The translations under genes were made by a program, and so were the position numbers. 64,000 bases of DNA from Sambucus nigra (Eukaryota > Streptophyta > Magnoliopsida > Dipsacales > Adoxaceae): assembly GCA_949130495.1 (NCBI GenBank), contig OX422211.1, forward strand, positions 340,013,504 through 340,077,503. The letters run 5' to 3'. This document shows positions 20,392-33,117 of this stretch, piece after piece (the stretch's first letter is position 1; each line of letters begins with the position of its first letter). Under the pieces are notes generated by a model. It saw nothing but the letters and a program-made list of their open reading frames with translations, had not been told where the DNA came from and made no database searches.

Positions 20392-20591
20392 NNNNNNNNN
20401 NNNNNNNNNNNNNNNNNNNNNNNNNNNNNNNNNNNNNNNNNNNNNNNNNNNNNNNNNNNNNNNNNNNNNNNNNNNNNNNNNNNNNNNNNNNNNNNNNNNN
20501 NNNNNNNNNNNNNNNNNNNNNNNNNNNNNNNNNNNNNNNNNNNNNNNNNNNNNNNNNNNNNNNNNNNNNNNNNNNNNNNNNNNNNNNNNNN
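20392..20591. other. Assembly gap of 200 N
   Basis: Exactly 200 undetermined bases separate AT-rich unique-looking DNA from the satellite. A round number suggests a gap of unknown true size, so the left end of the satellite array is not seen. Confidence 0.98.
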
Positions 20592-23500
20592 AAATTACCG
20601 TCGTACTCTCAAACCGGGAGACCCGCGGCTGCGGGGTCAGTTACCACGAGTTACGTTGGTCCCGTGGGAGGTGTTGGTGCCGCCCACGGGGCCTTTCGGG
20701 GGCTGTTTCGAGTTCTCACCCTCTAACGCCATGTTTTTAAGCCTAAGTGTGGAAATTACCGTCGTACTCTCAAACCGGGAGACCCGCGGCTGCGGGGTCA
20801 GTTCCCACGAGTTACGTTGGTCCCGTGGGAGGTGTTGGTGCCACCCACGGCGCCGTTCGGGGGCTGTTTCGAGTTCTCACCCTCTAACGCCATATTTTTA
20901 AGCCTAAGTGTGGAAATAAGCAAATTACCGTCGTACTCTAAAACCGGGAGACCCGCGGCTGTGGGGTCAGTTCCCACGAGTTACGTTGGTCCCGTGGGAG
21001 GTGTTGGTGCCACCCACGGGGCCGTTCGGGGGCTGTTTCGAGTTCCCACCCTCAAACGCCTTGTTTTTAAGCCTAAGTGTGGAAATAAGTAAATTACCGT
21101 CGTACTCTCAAACCGGGAGACCCGCGGCTGCGGGGTCAGTTACCACGAGTTACGTTGGTCCCGTGGGAGGTGTTGGTTCCACCCACGGGGCCGTTCGGGG
21201 GCTGTTTCGAGTTCTCACCCTCTAACGCCATGTTTTTAAGCCTAAGTGTGGAAATAAGCAAATTACCATCGTACTCTCAAACCTGGAGACCCGCGGCTGC
21301 GGGTTAGTTCCCACGAGTTACGTTGGTACCGTGGGAGGTGTTGGTGCCTCCCACGGGGTCGTTCGGGGGCTGTTTCGAGTTCTCACCCTCTAACGCCATG
21401 TTTTTAAGCCTAAGTGTGGAAATAAGCAAATTACCGTCGTACTCTCAAACTGGGAGAACCGCGGCTGCGGGGTCAGTTCCCACGAGTTACGTTGGTCCCG
21501 TGGGAGGTGTTGGTGCCACCCACGGGGCCGTTCCGGGGCTGTTTCGAGTTCTCACCCTCTAACGCCTTGTTTTTAAGCCTAAGTGTGGAAATAACAAAAT
21601 TATCGTCGTACTCTCAAACCGGGAGACCCGCGGCTGCGGGGTCAGTTCCCACGAGTTACGTTGGTCCCGTGGGAGGTGTTGGTGCCACCCACGGGGCCGT
21701 TCGGGGGCTGTTTCGAGTTCTCACCCTCTAACGCCATGTTTTTAAGCCTAAGTGTGGAAATAAGCAAATTATCGCCGTACTCTCAAACTGGGAGACCCGC
21801 GGCTGCGGGGTCAGTTCCCACGAGTAACGTTGGTCCCGTTGGAGGTGTTGGTACCACCCACGGGGCCGTTCGGGGGCTGTTTCGAGTTTTCACCCTCTAA
21901 CGCCATGTTTTTAAGCCTAAGTGTGGAAATAAGCAAATTACCGTCGTAATCTCAAACCGGGAGACCCGCGGCTGCGGGGTCATTTCCCACGAGTTACGTT
22001 GGTCCCGTGGGAGGTGTTGGTGCCCCCCACGGGGCCGTTCGGGGGCTGTTTCGAGTTCTCACCCTCTAACGCCTTATTTTTAAGCCTAAGTGTGGAAATA
22101 AGAAAATTATCGTCGTACTCTCAAACCGGGAGACCCGCGGCTGCGGGGTCAGTTCCCACGAGTTACGTTGGTCCCGTGGGAGGTGTTGGTGCCACCCACG
22201 GGGCCGTTCGGGGGCTGTTTCGAGTTCTCACCCTCTAACGCCTTGTTTTTAAGCCTAAGTGTGGAAATAAGAAAATTATCGTCGTACTCTCAAACCGGGA
22301 GACCCGCGGCTGCGGGGTCAGTTCCCACGAGTTACGTTGGTCCCGTGGGAGGTGTTGGTGCCACCCACGGGGCCGTTCGGGGGCTGTTTCGAGTTCTCAC
22401 CCTCTAACGCATTGTTTTTAAGCCTAAGTGTGGAAATAAGCAAATTACCGTTGTACTCTCAAACCGGGAGACCCGCGGCTGCGGGGTCAATTCCCACGCG
22501 TTACGTTGGTCCCGTGGGAGGTGTTGGTGCCACCCACGGAGCCGTTCGGGGGCTGTTTCGAGTTCTCACCCTCTAACGCCATGTTTTTAAGCCTAAGTGT
22601 GGAAATAAGCAAATTACAGTCGTACTCTCAAACCGGGAGACCCGCGGCTACGGGGTCTGTTCCCACGAGTTACGTTGGTCCCGTGGGAGGTGTTGGTGCC
22701 ACCCACGGGACCGTTCGGGGGATGTTTCGAGTTCTCACCCTCTAACGCCATGTTTTTAAGCCTAAGTGTGGAAATAAGCAAATTACCGTCGTACTCTCAA
22801 ACCGGGAGACCCGCGGCTGTGGGGTCAGTTACCACGAGTTACGTTGGTCCCGTGGGAGGTGTTGGTGCCGCCCACGGGGCCTTTCGGGGGCTGTTTCGAC
22901 TTCTCACCCTCTAACGCCATGTTTTTAAGCCTAAGTGTGGAAATTACCGTCGTACTCTCAAACCGGGAGACCCGCGGCAGCGGGGTCAGTTCCCACGAGT
23001 TACGTTGGTCCCGTGGGAGGTGTTGGTGCCACCCACGGGGCCGTTCGGGGGCTGTTTCGAGTTCTCACCCTCTAACGCCATGTTTTTAAGCCTAAGTGTG
23101 GAAATAAGAAAATTATCGTCGTACTCTCAAACCGGGAGACCCGCGGCTGCGGGTCAGTTCCCACAAGTTACGTTGGTCCCGTGGGAGGTGTTGGTGCCAC
23201 CCACGGGGCCGTTCGGGGGCTGTTTCGAGTTCTCACCCTCTAACGCCATATTTTTAAGCCTAAGTGTGGAAATAAGCAAATTACCGTCGTACTCTAAAAC
23301 CGGGAGACCCGCGGCTGCGGGGTGAGTTCCCACGAGTTACGTTGGTCCCGTGGGAGGTGTTGGTGCCACCCACGGGGCCGTTCGGGGGCTGTTTCGAGTT
23401 CCCACCCTCAAACGCCTTGTTTTTAAGCCTAAGTGTGGAAATAAGTAAATTACCGTCGTACTCTCAAACCGGGAGACCCGAGGCTGCGGGGTCAGTTCCC

Positions 23501-26044
23501 ACGAGTTACGTTGGTCCCGTGGGAGGTGTTGGTGCCGCCCACGGGGCCTTTCGGGGGCTGTTTCGAGTTCTCACACTCTAACGCCATGTCTTTAAGCCTA
23601 AGTGTGGAAATAAGCAAATTACCGTCGTACTCTCAAACCGGGAGACCCGCGGCTGCGGGGTTAGTTCCCACGAGTTACATTGGTCCCGTGGGAGGTGTTG
23701 GTGCCACCCACGGGGCCGTTCGGGGGCTGTTTCGAGTTCTCACCCTCTAACGCCTTGTTTTTAAGCCTAAATGTGGAAATAAGCAAATTACCGTCGAACT
23801 ATCAAACTGGGAGACCCGCGGCTGCGGGGTCAGTTCCCACGAGTTACGTTGGTCCCGTGGGAGGTGTTGGTGCCACCCACGGGGCCGTTCCGGGGCTGTT
23901 TCGAGTTCTCACCCTCTAACGCCATGTTTTTAAGCCTAAGTATGGAAATAAGCAAATTACCGTCGTACTCTCAAACCTGGAGACCCGCGGCTGCGGGGTC
24001 AGTTCCCACGAGTTACGTTGGTACCGTGGGTGGTGTTGGTGCCACCCACGGGGTCGTTCGGGGGCAGTTTCGAGTTCTCACCCTCTAACGACATGTTTTT
24101 AAGCCTAAGTGTGGAAATAACCAAATTACCGTCGTGCTCTCAAACCGGGAGACCCGCGGTTGCGGGGTTAGTTCCCACGAGTTACGTTGGTCCCGTGGGA
24201 GGTGTTGGTGCCACCCACGGGGCCGTTCGGGGGCTGTTTCGAGTTCTCACCCTCTAACGCCATGTTTTTAAGCCTAAGTGTGGAAATAAGCAAATTACCG
24301 TCGTACTCTCAAACCGGGAGACCCGCGGCTGCGGGGTCAGTTCCCACGAGTTACGTTGGTCCCGTGGGAGGTGTTGGTGCCACCCACGGGGCCGCTTGGG
24401 GGCTGTTTCGAGTTCTCACCCTCTAACGCCTTGTTTTTAAGCCTAAGTGTGGAAATAAGAAAATTACCGTCGTACTCTCAAATCGGGAGACCCGCGGCTG
24501 CGGGGTCAGTTCCCCCGAGTTACGTTGGTCCCGTGGGAGGTGTTGGTGCCACCCACGGGGCCTTTCGGGGGCTGTTTCGAGTTCTCACCCTGTAACGCCA
24601 TGTTTTTAAGCCTAAGTGTGGAAATAAGCAAATTACCGTCGTACTCTCAAACCGGGAGACCCGCGGCTGCGGGGTCAGTTCCCACGAGTTACGTTGGTCC
24701 CGTGGGAGGTGTTGGTGCCACACACGGGGCCGTTCGGGGGCAGTTTCGAGTTCTCACCCTCTAACGCCATGTTTTTAAGCCTAAGTGTTGAAATAAGCAA
24801 ATTACCGTCGTACTCTCAAACTGGGAGACCCGCGGCTGCGGGGTCATTTTCCACGAGTTACGTTGGTCCCGTGGGAGGTGTTGGTGCCACCCACGGGGCC
24901 GTTCGGGGGCTATTTCGAGTTCTCACCCTCTAACGCCATATTTTTAAGCCTAAGTGGGGAAATAAGCAAATTACCGTCGTACTCTCAAACCGGGAGACCC
25001 GCGGCTGTGGGGTTAGTTCCCACGAGTTACGTTGGTCCCGTGGGAGGTGTTGGTGCCACCCACGGGGCCGTTCGGGGGCTGTTTCGAGTTCTCACCCTCT
25101 AACGCCTTGTTTTTAAGCCTAAATGTGGAAATAAGCAAATTACTGTCGAACTATCAAATTGGGAGACCCGCGGCTACGGGGTCAGTTCCCACGAGTTACG
25201 TTGGTCCCGTGGGAGGTGTTGGTGCTACCCACGGGGCCGTTCCGGGGCTGTTTCGAGTTCTCACCCTCTAACGCCATGTTTTTAAGCCTAAGTATGGAAA
25301 TAAGCAAATTACCGTCGTACTCTCAAACCTGGAGACCCGCGGCTGCGGGGTCAGTTCCCACGAGTTACGTTGGTACCGTGGGAGGTGTTGGTGCCACCCA
25401 CGGGGTCGTTCGGGGGCAGTTTCGAGTTCTCACCCTCTAACGACATGTTTTTAACCCTAAGTGTGGAAATAACCAAATTACAGTCGTGCTCTCAAACCGG
25501 GAGACCCGTGGTTGCGGGGTTAGTTCCCACGAGTTACGTTGGTCCGTGGGAGGTGTTGGTGCCACCCACGGGGCCGTTCGGGGGCTGTTTCGAGTTCTCA
25601 CCCTCTAACGCCATGTTTTTAAGCCTAAGTGTGGAAATAAGCAAATTACCGTCGTACTCTCAAACCGGGAGACCCGCGGCTGCGGGGTCAGTTCCCACGA
25701 GTTACGTTGGTCCCGTGGGAGGTGTTGGTGCCACCCACGGGGCCGTTTGGGGGCTGTTTCGAGTTCTCACCCTCTAACGCCTTGTTTTTAAGCCTAAGTG
25801 TGGAAATAAGAAAATTATCGTCGTACTCTCAAATCGGGAGACCCGCGGCTGCGGGGTCAGTTCCCACGAGTTACGTTGGTCCCGTGGGAGGTGTTGGTGC
25901 CACCCACGGGGCCGTTCGGGGGCTGTTTCGAGTTCTCACCCTCTAACGCCTTGTTTTTAAGCCTAAATGTGGAAATAAGCAAATTACCGTCGAACTATCA
26001 AACCGGGAGACCCGCGGCTGCGGGGTCAGTTACCACGAGTTACG
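20592..26044. repeat. Left higher-order block, copy 1
   Basis: Private variants recur in the next block in the same order: offset 5,719-5,720 up to about 21.6 kb, then 6,565-6,566 (22.0-24.2 kb), then 6,228 (24.5-26.0 kb). The steps equal +5 and -2 whole monomers (845 and 338 bp), so the two blocks differ by whole-monomer indels. Confidence 0.75.
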
Positions 26045-26310
26045 TTGGTCCCGTGGGAGGTGTTGGTGCCGCCCACGGGGCCTTTCGGGGGCTGTTTCGA
26101 GTTCTCACCCTCTAACGCCATGTTTTTAAGCCTAAGTGTAGAAATTACCGTCGTACTCTCAAACCGGGAGACCCGCGGCTGCGGGGTCAGTTCCCACGAG
26201 TTACGTTGGTCCCGTGGGAGGTGTTGGTGCCACCCACGGGGCCGTTCGGGGGCTGTTTCGAGTTCTCACCCTCTAACGCCATGTTTTTAAGCCTAAGTGT
26301 GGAAATAAGC

Positions 26311-29300
26311 AAATTACCGTCGTACTCTCAAACCGGGAGACCCGCGGCTGCGGGGTCAGTTACCACGAGTTACGTTGGTCCCGTGGGAGGTGTTGGTGCC
26401 GCCCACGGGGCCTTTCGGGGGCTGTTTCGAGTTCTCACCCTCTAACGCCATGTTTTTAAGCCTAAGTGTGGAAATTACCGTCGTACTCTCAAACCGGGAG
26501 ACCCGCGGCTGCGGGGTCAGTTCCCACGAGTTACGTTGGTCCCGTGGGAGGTGTTGGTGCCACCCACGGCGCCGTTCGGGGGCTGTTTCGAGTTCTCACC
26601 CTCTAACGCCATATTTTTAAGCCTAAGTGTGGAAATAAGCAAATTACCGTCGTACTCTAAAACCGGGAGACCCGCGGCTGCGGGGTCAGTTCCCACGAGT
26701 TACGTTGGTCCCGTGGGAGGTGTTGGTGCCACCCACGGGGCCGTTCGGGGGCTGTTTCGAGTTCCCACCCTCAAACGCCTTGTTTTTAAGCCTAAGTGTG
26801 GAAATAAGTAAATTACCGTCGTACTCTCAAACCGGGAGACCCGCGGCTGCGGGGTCAGTTACCACGAGTTACGTTGGTCCCGTGGGAGGTGTTGGTTCCA
26901 CCCACGGGGCCGTTCGGGGGCTGTTTCGAGTTCTCACCCTCTAACGCCATGTTTTTAAGCCTAAGTGTGGAAATAAGCAAATTACCATCGTACTCTCAAA
27001 CCTGGAGACCCGCGGCTGCGGGGTTAGTTCCCACGAGTTACGTTGGTACCGTGGGAGGTGTTGGTGCCTCCCACGGGGTCGTTCGGGGGCTGTTTCGAGT
27101 TCTCACCCTCTAACGCCATGTTTTTAAGCCTAAGTGTGGAAATAAGCAAATTACCGTCGTACTCTCAAACTGGGAGAACCGCGGCTGCGGGGTCAGTTCC
27201 CACGAGTTACGTTGGTCCCGTGGGAGGTGTTGGTGCCACCCACGGGGCCGTTCGGGGGCTGTTTCGAGTTCTCACCCTCTAACGCCTTGTTTTTAAGCCT
27301 AAGTGTGGAAATAACAAAATTATCGTCGTACTCTCAAACCGGGAGACCCGCGGCTGCGGGGTCAGTTCCCACGAGTTACGTTGGTCCCGTGGGAGGTGTT
27401 GGTGCCACCCACGGGGCCGTTCGGGGGCTGTTTCGAGTTCTCACCCTCTAACGCCATGTTTTTAAGCCTAAGTGTGGAAATAAGCAAATTACCGTCGTAC
27501 TCTCAAACCGGGTGACCCGTGGCTGCGGGGTCAGTTCCCACGAGTTACGTTGGTCCCGTGGGAGGTGTTGGTGCCACCCACGGGGCCGTTCGGGTGCTGT
27601 TTCGAGTTCCCACCCTCAAACGCCTTGTTTTTAAGCCTAAGTGTGGAAATAAGCAAATTACCGTCGTACTCTCAAACCGAGAGACCCGAAGCTGCGGGGT
27701 CAGTTCCCACGAGTTACGTTGGTCCCGTGGGAGGTGTTGGTGCCGCCCACGGGGCCTTTCGGGGGCTGTTTCGAGTTCTCAAACTCTAACGCCATGTTTT
27801 TAAGCCTAAGTGTGGAAATAAGAAAATTACCGTCGTACTCTCAAACCGGGAGACCCGCGGCTGCGGGGTCAGTTCCCACGAGTTACGTTGGTCCCGTGGG
27901 AGGTGTTGGTGCCACACACGGGGCCGTTCGGGGGCTGTTTCGAGTTCTCACCCTCTAACGCCATATTTTTAAGCTTAAGTGTTGAAATAAGCAAATTACC
28001 GTCGTACTCTCAAACTGGGAGACCCGCGGCTGCGGGGTCATTTTCCACGAGTTACGTTGGACCCGTGGGAGGTGTTGGTGCCACCCACGGGGCCGTTCGG
28101 GGGCTGTTTCGAGTTCTCACCCTCTAACGCCATATTTTTAAGCCTAAGTGTGGAAATAAGCAAATTACCATCGTACTCTCAAACCGGGAGAACCGCGGCT
28201 GCGGGGTCAGTTCCCACGAGTTACGTTGGTCCCGTGGGAGGTGTTGGTGCCACCCACAGCGCCGTTCGGGGGCTGTTTCGAGTTCTCACCCTCTAACGCC
28301 ATGTTTTTAAGCCTAAGTGTGGAAATAAGCAAATTATCGCCGTACTCTCAAACTGGGAGACCCGCGGCTGCGGGGTCAGTTCCCACGAGTAACGTTGGTC
28401 CCGTTGGAGGTGTTGGTGCCACCCACGGGGCCGTTCGGGGGCTGTTTCGAGTTTTCACCCTCTAACGCCATGTTTTTAAGCCTAAGTGTGGAAATAAGCA
28501 AATTACCGTCGTAATCTCAAACCGGGAGACCCGCGGCTGCGGGGTCATTTCCCACGAGTTACGTTGGTCCCGTGGGAGGTGTTGGTGCCCCCCACGGGGC
28601 AGTTCGGGGGCTGTTTCGAGTTCTCACCCTCTAACGCCTTATTTTTAAGCCTAAGTGTGGAAATAAGAAAATTATCGTCGTACTCTCAAACCGGGAGACC
28701 CGCGGCTGCGGGGTCAGTTCCCACGAGTTACGTTGGTCCCGTGGGAGGTGTTGGTGCCACCCACGGGGCCGTTCGGGGGCTGTTTCGAGTTCTCACCCTC
28801 TAACGCCTTGTTTTTAAGCCTAAGTGTGGAAATAAGAAAATTATCGTCGTACTCTCAAACCGGGAGACCCGCGGCTGCGGGGTCAGTTCCCACGAGTTAC
28901 GTTGGTCCCGTGGGAGGTGTTGGTGCCACCCACGGGGCCGTTCGGGGGCTGTTTCGAGTTCTCACCCTCTAACGCATTGTTTTTAAGCCTAAGTGTGGAA
29001 ATAAGCAAATTACCGTTGTACTCTCAAACCGGGAGACCCGCGGCTGCGGGGTCAATTCCCACGCGTTACGTTGGTCCCGTGGGAGGTGTTGGTGCCACCC
29101 ACGGAGCCGTTCGGGGGCTGTTTCGAGTTCTCACCCTCTAACGCCATGTTTTTAAGCCTAAGTGTGGAAATAAGCAAATTACAGTCGTACTCTCAAACCG
29201 GGAGACCCGCGGCTACGGGGTCTGTTCCCACGAGTTACGTTGGTCCCGTGGGAGGTGTTGGTGCCACCCACGGGACCGTTCGGGGGATGTTTCGAGTTCT

Positions 29301-32272
29301 CACCCTCTAACGCCATGTTTTTAAGCCTAAGTGTGGAAATAAGCAAATTACCGTCGTACTCTCAAACCGGGAGACCCGCGGCTGTGGGGTCAGTTACCAC
29401 GAGTTACGTTGGTCCCGTGGGAGGTGTTGGTGCCGCCCACGGGGCCTTTCGGGGGCTGTTTCGAGTTCTCACCCTCTAACGCCATGTTTTTAAGCCTAAG
29501 TGTGGAAATTACCATCGTACTCTCAAACCGGGAGACCCGCGGCAGCGGGGTCAGTTCCCACGAGTTACGTTGGTCCCGTGGGAGGTGTTGGTGCCACCCA
29601 CGGGGCCGTTCGGGGGCTGTTTCGAGTTCTCACCCTCTAACGCCATGTTTTTAAGCCTAAGTGTGGAAATAAGAAAATTATCGTCGTACTCTCAAACCGG
29701 GAGACCCGCGGCTGCGGGGTCAGTTCCCACAAGTTACGTTGGTCCCGTGGGAGGTGTTGGTGCCACCCACGGGGCCGTTCGGGGGCTGTTTCGAGTTCTC
29801 ACCCTCTAACGCCATATTTTTAAGCCTAAGTGTGGAAATAAGCAAATTACCGTCGTACTCTAAAACCGGGAGACCCGCGGCTGCGGGGTCAGTTCCCACG
29901 AGTTACGTTGGTCCCGTGGGAGGTGTTGGTGCCACCCACGGGGCCGTTCGGGGGCTGTTTCGAGTTCCCACCCTCAAACGCCTTGTTTTTAAGCCTAAGT
30001 GTGGAAATAAGTAAATTACCGTCGTACTCTCAAACCGGGAGACCCGAGGCTGCGGGGTCAGTTCCCACGAGTTACGTTGGTCCCGTGGGAGGTGTTGGTG
30101 CCGCCCACGGGGCCTTTCGGGGGCTGTTTCGAGTTCTCACACTCTAACGCCATGTCTTTAAGCCTAAGTGTGGAAATAAGCAAATTACCGTCGTACTCTC
30201 AAACCGGGTGACCCGCGGCTGCGGGGTTAGTTCCCACGAGTTACATTGGTCCCGTGGGAGGTGTTGGTGCCACCCACGGGGCCGTTCGGGGGCTGTTTCG
30301 AGTTCTCACCCTCTAACGCCTTGTTTTTAAGCCTAAATGTGGAAATAAGCAAATTACCGTCGAACTATCAAACTGGGAGACCCGCGGCTGCGGGGTCAGT
30401 TCCCACGAGTTACGTTGGTCCCGTGGGAGGTGTTGGTGCCACCCACGGGGCCGTTCCGGGGCTGTTTCGAGTTCTCACCCTCTAACGCCATGTTTTTAAG
30501 CCTAAGTATGGAAATAAGCAAATTACCGTCGTACTCTCAAACCTGGAGACCCGCGGCTGCGGGGTCAGTTCCCACGAGTTACGTTGGTACCGTGGGTGGT
30601 GTTGGTGCCACCCACGGGGTCGTTCGGGGGCAGTTTCGAGTTCTCACCCTCTAACGACATGTTTTTAAGCCTAAGTGTGGAAATAACCAAATTACCGTCG
30701 TGCTCTCAAACCGGGAGACCCGCGGTTGCGGGGTTAGTTCCCACGAGTTACGTTGGTCCCGTGGGAGGTGTTGGTGCCACCCACGGGGCCGTTCGGGGGC
30801 TGTTTCGAGTTCTCACCCTGTAACGCCATGTTTTTAAGCCTAAGTGTGGAAATAAGCAAATTACCGTCGTACTCTCAAACCGGGAGACCCGCGGCTGCGG
30901 GGTCAGTTCCCACGAGTTACGTTGGTCCCGTGGGAGGTGTTGGTGCCACACACGGGGCCGTTCGGGGGCAGTTTCGAGTTCTCACCCTCTAACGCCATGT
31001 TTTTAAGCCTAAGTGTTGAAATAAGCAAATTACCGTCGTACTCTCAAACTGGGAGACCCGCGGCTGCGGGGTCATTTTCCACGAGTTACGTTGGTCCCGT
31101 GGGAGGTGTTGGTGCCACCCACGGGGCCGTTCGGGGGCTATTTCGAGTTCTCACCCTCTAACGCCATATTTTTAAGCCTAAGTGGGGAAATAAGCAAATT
31201 ACCGTCGTACTCTCAAACCGGGAGACCCGCGGCTGTGGGGTTAGTTCCCACGAGTTACGTTGGTCCCGTGGGAGGTGTTGGTGCCACCCACGGGGCCGTT
31301 CGGGCGCTGTTTCGAGTTCTCACCCTCTAACGCCTTGTTTTTAAGCCTAAATGTGGAAATAAGCAAATTACCGTCGAACTATCAAATTGGGAGACCCGCG
31401 GCTACGGGGTCAGTTCCCACGAGTTACGTTGGTCCCGTGGGAGGTGTTGGTGCTACCCACGGGGCCGTTCCGGGGCTGTTTCGAGTTCTCACCCTCTAAC
31501 GCCATGTTTTTAAGCCTAAGTATGGAAATAAGCAAATTACCGTCGTACTCTCAAACCTGGAGACCCGCGGCTGCGGGGTCAGTTCCCACGAGTTACGTTG
31601 GTACCGTGGGAGGTGTTGGTGCCACCCACGGGGTCGTTCGGGGGCAGTTTCGAGTTCTCACCCTCTAACGACATGTTTTTAACCCTAAGTGTGGAAATAA
31701 CCAAATTACAGTCGTGCTCTCAAACCGGGAGACCCGTGGTTGCGGGGTTAGTTCCCACGAGTTACGTTGGTCCGTGGGAGGTGTTGGTGCCACCCACGGG
31801 GCCGTTCGGGGGCTGTTTCGAGTTCTCACCCTCTAACGCCATGTTTTTAAGCCTAAGTGTGGAAATAAGCAAATTACCGTCGTACTCTCAAACCGGGAGA
31901 CCCGCGGCTGCGGGGTCAGTTCCCACGAGTTACGTTGGTCCCGTGGGAGGTGTTGGTGCCACCCACGGGGCCGTTTGGGGGCTGTTTCGAGTTCTCACCC
32001 TCTAACGCCTTGTTTTTAAGCCTAAGTGTGGAAATAAGAAAATTATCGTCGTACTCTCAAATCGGGAGACCCGCGGCTGCGGGGTCAGTTCCCACGAGTT
32101 ACGTTGGTCCCGTGGGAGGTGTTGGTGCCACCCACGGGGCCGTTCGGGGGCTGTTTCGAGTTCTCACCCTCTAACGCCTTGTTTTTAAGCCTAAATGTGG
32201 AAATAAGCAAATTACCGTCGAACTATCAAATCGGGAGACCCGCGGCTGCGGGGTCAGTTCCCACGAGTTACG
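26311..32272. repeat. Left higher-order block, copy 2
   Basis: Counterpart of 20592-26044. It has five extra monomers at about 27.4-28.2 kb and lacks the two monomers found at 24187-24524. Its 28226-30.75 kb part recurs again at 33118-35.6 kb (offset 4,892). Confidence 0.75.
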
Positions 32273-33117
32273 TTGGTCCCGTGGGAGGTGTTGGTGCCAC
32301 CCACGGGGCCGTTCGGGGGCTGTTTCGAGTTCTCACCCTCTAACGCCATGTTTTTAAGCCTAAGTGTGGAAATAAGCAAATTACCGTCGTACTCTCAAAC
32401 CGGGAGACCCGCGGCTGCGGGGTCAGTTCCCACGAGTTACGTTGGTCCCGTGGGAGGTGTTGGTGCCACCCACGGGGCCGTTTGGGGGCTGTTTCGAGTT
32501 CTCACCCTCTAACGCCTTGTTTTTAAGCCTAAGTGTGGAAATAAGAAAATTACCGTCGTACTCTCAAATCGGGAGACCCGCGGCTGCGGGGTCAGTTCCC
32601 ACGAGTTACGTTGGTCCCGTGGGAGGTGTTGGTGCCACCCACGGGGCCTTTCGGGGGCTGTTTCGAGTTCTCACCCTGTAACGCCATGTTTTTAAGCCTA
32701 AGTGTGGAAATAAGCAAATTACCGTCGTACTCTCAAACCGGGAGACCCGCGGCTGCGGGGTCAGTTCCCACGAGTTACGTTGGTCCCGTGGGAGGTGTTG
32801 GTGCCACACACGGGGCCGTTCGGGGGCTGTTTCGAGTTCTCACCCTCTAACGCCATGTTTTTAAGCCTAAGTGTTGAAATAAGCAAATTACCATCGTACT
32901 CTCAAACTGGGAGACCCGCGGCTGCGGGGTCATTTTCCACGAGTTACGTTGGTCCCGTGGGAGGTGTTGGTGCCACCCACGGGGCCGTTCGGGGGCTGTT
33001 TCGAGTTCTCACCCTCTAACGCCATATTTTTAAGCCTAAGTGTGGAAATAAGCAAATTACCGTCGTACTCTCAAACCGGGAGAACCGCGGCTGCGGGGTC
33101 AGTTCCCACGAGTTACG

